A DNA stretch of 64,000 bases from Chiridota heheva (lineage: Eukaryota; Echinodermata; Holothuroidea; Apodida; Chiridotidae), in NCBI GenBank assembly GCA_020152595.1, contig JAIGNY010004494.1, forward strand, positions 1 through 64,000. The letters run 5' to 3'. The notes below the pieces were generated by a model. The model was not told the origin of the DNA. It was given only the letters and a program-made list of their open reading frames with translations, and made no database searches. How positions within the stretch are numbered: position 1 is the stretch's first letter; each line of letters begins with the position of its first letter. Both the position numbers and the translations under genes were made by a program. Shown in pieces: positions 12,701-22,500 of this stretch.

Positions 12701-15700
12701 ACCCCCTTATAAACAGTATGCCCTGATGAACACCATACCCCCTTTCTGCACACATGCCCCCTTTCTGAGCACAATGCCCCCTTTCTGAACACAATGCCCC
12801 TTGCTGAACACATACCCCCTTTCTGAAGACAAAGCCCCCTTTCTGCACACCATACCCCGTTTCTGAACAATATACCTCTTTCCAATCACTATACTCCTTT
12901 ATAAACATTGGAACCACCCCCTTTTTTTTTTTAAGGAGAGGTGCGTTATTGAGATGCTTACCAATATTTTCTGGATAAGTCCGCATAAGATCCTCTGCTG
13001 ATACGTCATCACAAAACAAACCGTGAGAAAAACCTGTGGTAAGGGAAAGAAAAAAAAAAGTTAGCCAAATTTTTCTTTCACATTTGTCATTTTACAGAGT
13101 TTTGTTTATTAGGATCAGTTCAAAGTGGATTTTAAAATCAGCCTTGGAAGAAAAGAGGCACAAATTTGAGACTGATGCATTGTAAATATAGTATGGGCTT
13201 TAGAGGGCACTGCAACCCCCTCCATAACCCCTCCCCACATGCACACACACACACATACATACACTATTTCCCATGTATTTATATGAATTCCCAGAAACCC
13301 TTACCCAATTGTGAATGTGTTTACTTGCCATCTTACATAATTAGGGCCATTAAAACAAAACTTTTGGGGAGGAGAAAAAAGTTTTGAAGAACCTCAAGTC
13401 AGTAGACATATACTGATGGAAGTGCCACATTATTACTTGAATTTACCATTAATGGCTTGTTAATAGGATATCAGAAATATGATGCAATCCAAGTTAATGG
13501 TTGGTCAAAGGGAACATGTTCTTCATTGAGGTGGGGGGGGTGGGGCACAAAGATATGCTACAACACTAATTCAATGGTAAAAAATTTACTTAGTTGGGAG
13601 CATCATGTAGGTCAATGCAACATTGGGGGAGGGGGGCACGTGCTCTGTGCCCCTGTTCCTATGCCAAAATTATATACTTTTACAAATATTTGAATTTTTA
13701 AAATCGACTGTTTTATGCCAAAAAGCCTAGCTTTTTTCCCGACTTTTCCACATGTTTAAGAGACGGTGTGATGAAAAATATAAAAGGGAAATGGATAATA
13801 TTCAGCCATGAAAGTAATGAATCCTAAGTTTCGTTGGGCAAAGAAATTTTTCGCAGAAGTGTTTCAAATTTAAAAATTATAACTCTACATAAGGCTTTAA
13901 CGTTAGTTTAGCAAAGCATTCTGGGAAATGTCACAAAAATGGCAATGTCCATGTCACGAAAAATTCCTAATTTAAGAAATCTTTTGGTTCCTTATTATGG
14001 GACCTCTTCCAGACTGTCTGTGATAACATGAACTTCCAAGTAATAGGCTGTAATCTATGTTAACTAGTTCAAACGGCCCAGGACATCTCTGTATAACATA
14101 AGATGTTGGGAAAAGGATGTAAACTAACTAACTACATAACTGGGATATAAAAAAAAGCAGCCACCGCAACTTCTTTATAAATAAATTCGAAATGCTTAAC
14201 CGAATTCAGTTATTCGAATCTATTTTTGTAGCAGTAAAATTGTTTGTTATTCTACTTCCTATTATTTTTTGTTTACAATCTTCTTGAAGTTCAGTTCCTC
14301 TTTCAAAAGTATTTGCAGAGAGACAGCTAAATATCAGTCGGTAATGAGGATAAACGACCAAAAATTCACTCTAAGATATTTTCATCACAGCGCGTCGAAA
14401 ATATTGTTGGCGATTAAGGAGAGCGCTTAAAACTTTTATAGCACGTGGAATGAAATATAGTTTGTTTTCTTCTTTTTTCAAAAATGCTCATTCGTAATTG
14501 GCAACAATGGGCAGGCGCAAAGTTAGTATTAAAAGGGCTTCTCCTTTTGAATGAATATTAATTAGTCGTATGCATTACCGCCGACAAGGAGTGCTACCCC
14601 GTGGTCGTAGGGGATCTATACAAATTAGGAAAATGGATGCGCGTTCAAAAGATAGCTTTTAACAGTCTGTGTAATCAACTTTGACTTATCAGATTTCCCG
14701 TCAGTTTCACGGGCCCGTTTATTCAAGATGCCCTCTGCCAGCATTGACAGTTGATCTTAAGTTCTTGGCTCTTAAGGTCTTGACTCTTGTCCCATCTATA
14801 GTAACGTGGAAGAAGTCAAATCTGAACAATAAACAGTCCGGCTCACGCTCCCGATTGGGAGATCTCCCAATCGGGAAATTCCTTGTCATTAAAACCCACA
14901 ATGCATCTTTCCAAAAGTCAAATCTCTCTAAAGAAATACATAACGGTAAATAGGTTTAACAGCCAAAGGTAGGAAAAATGCATGCGAAATATTATAATGT
15001 TATTGGTGCAACAGAACAATAAATTCTCCATTTTCACAGGCGCAAATATGACTTTCATTAGGGGATTTTAAAGTAATATCTAAAACTTTATTTCAATAGC
15101 CTAGCTAAATTTCTGAAGAGCAGATTTGAAAATTGTAGTCACCAGCAAAAGCTCAAATTGTACCAGAAATATCAATTTCAATATCATTTTCAAAGTATAC
15201 AACTTTAGAATAACAGAATTTGGAAAGCAAAATAAATGTTAACAGCTGAAATTTTGAACTGTATTCACTGCATATATCTCAATCTCCTCCCCTCCTCCCC
15301 CTCCCCTCCATCCCCGATCGGGAGCGTGGACTGGATTGTTAAATGCATTTCACTGTTTGTTTATTTTTATTTTTTCGTGGACACTGGTTTATTATATCTT
15401 CATTACAAATTTATGTTATGGTCATCGAAGCTGGACCCAATTCCAAATGTTTATAGTGTTTGAATAATGATAAGCATGGACGCCGGCATCACGGTGGAGA
15501 TCGTCCCCTCTGCCGTTCACCAACGAAGGCAAGAAGTGCCCTGCTTTATACGGGGCAAGAGAGATGCACTTTTAAGTTTGTTCCTTTCAAATAGGCGTCA
15601 CGATTGCTTCTCATCATGATACTAAAGTGACGTCATAGAAAGTGCTATCTTCATTAGTTTCGCCACCCCACCTTCCCCTTCCCTTTTCGCGTGCATGGGC

Positions 15701-18700
15701 AGATCCCTGCTGATAAGGACCGAAATTTTCGAAAAAATTGTAGTTTTTTGCTGTGGTTTAATGGTATTGCAATTTTACTTCTATACCCGTACACGAAACT
15801 GTGCACATGTTGGCAACATGCCTGCCGTTTAAAGGAGAAAAAAAAACACCTCTCAATATGTCGGCGTTGTTTTGATAGGAAGTACATATTCATAAACAGG
15901 ACCAATTATTTAGTTTTATAACAATAACACCAAATCATCAAGTTCTTTTGTTCAGCCATCTGTGAACGTCAGTTTAAAGTCCTTAACTCTACCTTTGACT
16001 GACGAAAAGTCAAATATTCGGAGATTTTGTGAGAGCGGCTCATTAAATCATGTAGGCCTAACCTTTGTAAGTCGAAATATTTTGTTAGCATTTGATAACC
16101 AGGGACTAGGTATATTACAAAGTCAAGGGGAAAACCCTTTCATTATACGTGTATTGCCGTTGAGGTGTTATTTTTTGCTCTCAGAGCCATGAGAAGCGCT
16201 ATGTCCTCCATTCGAGCTTCCCGTACGTTACTTTGAACCGGAAGGAAACTCATTGACCTTTCATTTTCATATTTGTCATTAATAACTAGTTCCGTTTCTC
16301 TTTATTTTTCTCAGGTTTATATTGTCGAGACGTTGTTTTGATTCAAAACGCTGTGGCTATGTCGTCTGCTTACGCAATGCACATGAAAGATCAGCGTGTT
16401 GTTGGTTTTAATTGAATTAATGCCAAAAAATGTATCCTGTTATGTTTAACATTCCATTCGCAGTTTAAGTTTGTCCGATGCCTAAACAAACATAAATCAT
16501 TTGCACCAGGCTCCCCGTGGCCAGGAAGGGGCCATGTCCCCTTGCAAATGTCACTGTTGAGGGATATAGACTAAACATGAGGAATTCTCCCCTTCCCTCC
16601 CCTCCCCTAAATATTTCTGGCGACGTCATTGGGGCCCTAACACCAACATCCTAGCACCAGCAAAATTGTTTGCAATACAACTTTCTGGTAGCCACATCTT
16701 GGAAACTTCAATCAGTTTTTCGTAGAATATCTAGGTCTGACTTGAAATAGAAATAACTTCCTTTTGTTAAACATAAAAAAAGATAAAGTTTCCCCTTGAA
16801 TTGGCTAGGGAAGAGCTCATGAAAATATTTGTTAAAACAAAAGATTATCGTTGATGATGAATGTGTTTGTTTTACCCTGGCATTGACACAATTTGTCCTT
16901 ATTTTGGAATTGTTTAGACCAACAAGCAGAACAAGCGCTATTGCGGTTCACATAGTTTGTGTTATAAATGCAAGAACTCTCGGACCACACGGGGGTTCAT
17001 AATTGTTCCTGCTATCACCAAGGAAGGGGGAGGGGTGGGGTAAGAAAGCATTCCATGTGGAGAAAGCAATATTTTATCCTATTACTCAACCAAAGACATT
17101 GGGTCAATTAGTTATTAGTGATACTTATGAGGGGAATTTCCTTCCCCATTTTTTCCATATTTTATCTTAATGTGATTTTAAGATTTTGCGTACCCCCCCT
17201 CCTCTGCCTCCCCTCCCTACAAACTTCGGTGGGAAAATCCCGCCATTGGCACCAAACTCCCTTTTCTGCTGTAGACAGGTATATGTGTTATGAACATGTC
17301 TTCGCTTCGGGTCTCTAATATTAGAGGCGTTCCAGTTAACGCCTTTCGTCGTATTAATCATTTTGAGGCAAACACATTTGACAATGAAATAAGTTGTTGG
17401 TCATTTGACCTTCATTTCTTTGCAAAGACCATAGGGGCGCAAAGGGGGACCTCTATCCCCCACTGGGTAGAGACTGGCGCCACCTCTGGCGCAAATCATT
17501 GCTGATATACTCACACAAAGGTTCTGATGTCGCCGAGAGCTCCGCAGTCATAACTTGTATTGCTTCGATGGTCATCGTGGCGTCGCTGATATCTATCAGA
17601 TGATTCGGACTATCGGGCGGCGTCGGCAATTGGTATTTTTCGTGCCCCATAGATGGCGAAACTGGCAAGGCTTGTGGAAAAGTGTCAAAGTTCGGCTGAA
17701 ACATCTAAAGGTATAGCAAAAAAGAAATGTTTGTTTAATGTTTGGCTGTTTTTCCTTCTTTTTTTTTTTTTTTTTTGCAACGTATGTATGCTCAAGGGCG
17801 GATATCGTGGAGATACAAATTTACAATAATCCAATGTTTCTGATTGGACCAAAACTTTACACAAACCGACCAACAAGCCAATCAATTACCGCCCGGAAGT
17901 GACGTAAGTATACATCTGATTTATTAGTGATGGGTAAATTTATTGACACGAGATTCTCATCTTTAAAGGATTAAGTTCAGTGGTCAAGCAAGTTCATGTG
18001 GTATACACTCTAAAAAAAGAATGGTCAAATTTGACCACAACATGATCAACTTTGCACCGAACCAACTTTGGTCAAAATTAAACGACCAAAACATGGTCAA
18101 ATTTGGCCATGATATGACAATTATGGACGAATTTGACCATATTGTGGTAAAATTTGTTGTTAAATTTTGATCAAAGTTGGTTCGGTGCAGATTTGACCAT
18201 GTTTTGGTCATAATTCGACCATTTTTTTTTTTGTTTAGAGTGTAAGATAGGACTAAAAGAAACCAAAATGTGAAGAAATTATTTTCTACTTAAATATCAT
18301 ATTCCGTTTACGAGGTATTCAAGTTTGAAATTTTTAACTTTAAAATCTCCTCGACGGAATATGATTTTTGAAAGCTTTCTTCACCATTTTTTTGTTGTTG
18401 AAATTCCTCTCTATAAGAAGAAATTCCTCTTTATAAGAAGAAATTCTCTTTATAAGAAGAAATTCCTCTTTATAAGAAGAAATTCCTCTTTATAAGAAGA
18501 AATTCCTCTTTATAAGAAGAAATTCCTCTTTATAAGAAGAAATTCCTCTTTATAAGAAGAAATTCCTCTTTATAAGAAGAAATTCTCTTTATAAGAAGAA
18601 ATTCCTCTTTATAAGAAGAAATTCCTCTTTATAAGAAGAAATTCCTCTTTATAAGAAGAAATTCTTCTTTATAAGAAGAAATTCCTCTTTATAACAAGAA

Positions 18701-19420
18701 ATTCCTCTTTATAAGAAGAAATTCCTCTTTATAAGAAGAAATTCCTCTTTATAAGAAGAAATTCCTCTTTATAAGAAGAAAACTTGGATGACCACTGAAC
18801 TTATCGTTTAATGTTTTGATATCATAAACCTTCGAATGAATTTTTTAAGAGCAGATAGTCTGACCGCATCCTGTGAACTACTGTTGATATCTTCAATATA
18901 TTTAAAAGGTCTGTTGCTAACATTTTAAATGTCCTACTAATAAAAAATACTTCTCTTGTTAAAACCTTCACCGTTTTCTTAAATTACATTTGTCTATTAA
19001 GCTGTTGAAATTCAGCCTAAATACAACTAAACTATAAACAAGGTGTGTGGTTCTTCTGGTAATGAATGTGGCTATATTTGTACTTAGTTTTAGTTTTCAA
19101 TTGAAGAAGTTTTGTTTTCATTTACGAATATATTTGTTGGTCTTTGTATGATTATGAAAACCGTAATATGAAAAATAGCTTTTAATGTTCTACACCCTCG
19201 AAATCGTGTAGTTATGACAACGATGTAAAATTAAGCAAATGATATAAACAGATAGATAATGGGATTTTAACCTATATAGTATACTACTAATGACTATTAT
19301 TTGCACTTTTATACTGAGCAGTGGGAGTTTTGAAAATCATTTCGAATTAAGAGTCATTTTTGCAGAAATGAAAATTACAATGATAGCAAACTAAATTTAT
19401 AACATTTATTAAATAAAGTA

Positions 19421-19513
<93 letters not shown>

Positions 19514-22500
19514 TACTAAACATTTTCAGTATCATAAATGAAAGTAAATCTGTAAAATAGAATAATAACTTAAATATAAAAATGAATACTTTGCAACTTT
19601 GCACTAAGCTGCTAAGTAAGTGTAAATGTGTGAAAGAGGATGGGATTACATAAAACTAACTTAAGTTCTCATAGAGGTATATATTGGTGGGGGAAGGAGG
19701 TTAATAATTGTAATTTGAACATTTTCAGGGTTGCTCTGTCCAGGCAGGGCCGTAATTCTCCTTGGTTTAGTGGAGAGGGGGGATTTGGGTCATATACTTT
19801 ACCTCAATAAAGTACAGGACTGTTTTTGACAACCTTGTGGTCAACCGGGTCATTACGGCCCTGGGTTCAGGTGCACGAACCCAGTGGTAGAGTGCGGTTT
19901 CGCCGCGACGGCACCACGTGGTTCACATAGCCCACCCACGGGAATATCCCTCAATGGGATAGCCAGTTCGACAGGGTTTAAAATCGAGAATAATTTTTCA
20001 GTTCCAAGCAGTTAATCATTAAAACAGCATTGCGGAACGGTTTGGCTTTCACTGTGTAGCTGTCTTTAAACGATTTGACCACTTTGGTAACTTAATACAC
20101 TTATATAGCTAGTCTGAGTCATCTTTGTAATATTTCCACGTTTCCCTCGTGTTTTTATCCTGAAATCGAACACCACCAAAATGAAGGGGCGGAAATTTTG
20201 AAATGAAGAGACGAAAAGCGTGTTGACCTACACCATGGATCATGGACTGATAGAGCTATCTCAGTTAATAGCTCTATGCATGGCTATACTAATTGACTTT
20301 AAATTGGGGGATTGAACGAAAAGTTATTACAAAAATTTTAAGTCGGAGGCACAGTGGGGCATTGGGAAGATCTAAACCGTATACCCTTCGAATATGGAAC
20401 GCCAATTGGGCATTGATCAATCGCTTCGGACTTGAATCCATCACATCGGACTTTACTTAATCGCATCGGAGAATAGTCGATCGTATTTTGACAACAGTGG
20501 ACGGAAAAGCGATGCGGTGTACAAAAGTGCGATGCGATGAGCAAAAGAGTGATACGATGGACGAAAGTGCGATTGAGTAGAGTCCGATGCGATTGAGAGT
20601 AGTGCGATACGATCGCCTAAAGTCCGATGCGATTAATTAATGCCTAATTGGCGTTCCATACTCGACATCTCGGATTTGGGCGAATTGGAAAGTCGATGTA
20701 GGCGGGAAGTAGAAGGATAAGTCCCTCGGTCTTCATCGTCGCTATGGGGAACTCCTCCTCCCCCCCCCCCCTCCCCCCTCTCCACACAGAAGTGGGAGGC
20801 GGTGATCTTCCCCGTAGCAACGCTACTGCCCATTTCAAAATCGAGCCCCTTTACATGGACGTATACTCTGCTTGCAGATTGAGCACAATCGGAGGTCTTT
20901 CTTCTAGTGTGGTAATTATGTAATCAGTTTACCTCCCAGGAAGACCAGCTATGCGGACAGAATTATGTATTTTCCCTATAAGATAATAGAAATTAACCTT
21001 ACAAAATCTGAAATTTTAACGTAGGCCGTGGAAGTACACTTTATTTCTTCATGATGTCTGTATTTGAAATTAATTGACTTGTGATTATCGAATAAGGGTC
21101 CATCTTTAAAGTTTCAAAAGAGCATATTTTATTAATTTCTTTTGGGATTTTTGGTCATGATCACGATTGTTCATGGTTTAAAGGAATAGTTCCATGGTAT
21201 TTTGTAAAGGCTTATTTGAAAGAGCATACTTTCAGAGCCATTTTGGTACAATAATCAGGTTGATATCATATTCCGTTCAATAGATATGGATTTTTAAAGA
21301 TTTCCCAATTGCATTTTAAAGGTTTTGTAAAGTATGATGAATTCGTGTCTGATGATGTCATAGAGACAATTCCATTGCAAATGTTCATGTATTCTTGAAC
21401 GTTAATTGGTTGCTTTTGTATGATTAGGAACAATTTTCCGAAAGTTATTGAAGTATGGTATATTTGGCAATGTATATAAATACCTAACTTTCATCAATCT
21501 ATTTTTCTAGCAGGTTTTGCTAATAAAAAAGGATGATAGATTTTAATGAAATACATCAACTTTGTGGGAAAATGTATTGCTGTGATGTCATACTGAGCCT
21601 TTTCCTACTACTGCCATTTTTTGTGAAAACAATTCTCTTTCTTATGAAAGGTTACAAAAAAAACATGGGAATATTCCTTTAAAAACATGGGAATATTCCG
21701 TTAAAAACATGGGAATAATTCTTTAATTAAAAACATGGAAATATTTCTTTAATTAAAAACATGGGAATATTCCTATATTTAAAAACATGGAAATATTCCT
21801 TTAATTAAAATCATGGGAATATTCGTTCAATCAAAAACATGGGAATATTCCTAAATAAAATCATGGGAAAATTTCTTTAATTAAAGACATGGTAATATTC
21901 CTTTAATTAAAAACATGGAATAATTCCTTTAATTAAACACATGGAAATATTCTTTTAATTCAAAACATGGGAATTTTCCTTTAATTCAAAACATGGGAAT
22001 ATTCCTTTAATTCAAAACATGGGAATATTAGTTTAACAGTTCATGACAAAAGATAATTATGCGTATAGTTTTTGTAAAGTATGATGAATTCGTGTTTGAG
22101 GATGTCATAGAGGCAATTCCATTGCAGATGTTTATGTATTTCTTTGAATGTTAATTAGTTGTTTCTGTATAATTAAAAACAATTTTTCAAAAGTTATTGA
22201 AGTACGGTATATTTGGCAAAGTATATAAATGCCTAACTTTCATCAGTTTATTTTTCTAACAGGTTTTACTAATAAAGAAGGATGATAGATTTTAATGAAA
22301 TACATCAACTTTGTGGGAGAATGTGTTGCTGTGATGTCATACTGAGAATTTTCCTATTCGTTTATTGACATTTCTAGAATCTTAAAATTTGAATATTTCC
22401 TGGTAGGATAACATATCAACCTGTCAACATGATTTTTGTACTAAATTGTTTCTAAAATTGTTCGCTTTCTTATAAAACGTTACGAAAAAATATGCGAAAA

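Larger units (their letters stand above)
17963..18811. mobile_element. MITE-like family A copy 3, with a nested mariner-type MITE and a satellite expansion
   Basis: The ends TTTAAAGGATTAAGTTCAGT and ACCACTGAACTTATCGTTTA match family A. The interior holds two later events: an inverted-repeat insert at 18003-18245 and a 21-bp tandem expansion at 18404-18780. The expansion starts from the GAAATTCCTCTNTATAAG part of the right arm. Confidence 0.7.

Noticed and set aside
12693..13019. 108-codon minus-strand open frame with Cys/Gly/Lys-rich repeats
   Set aside because: It joins true ETS exon 3 to a degenerate minisatellite in the intron by reading through the GTAAGC donor.
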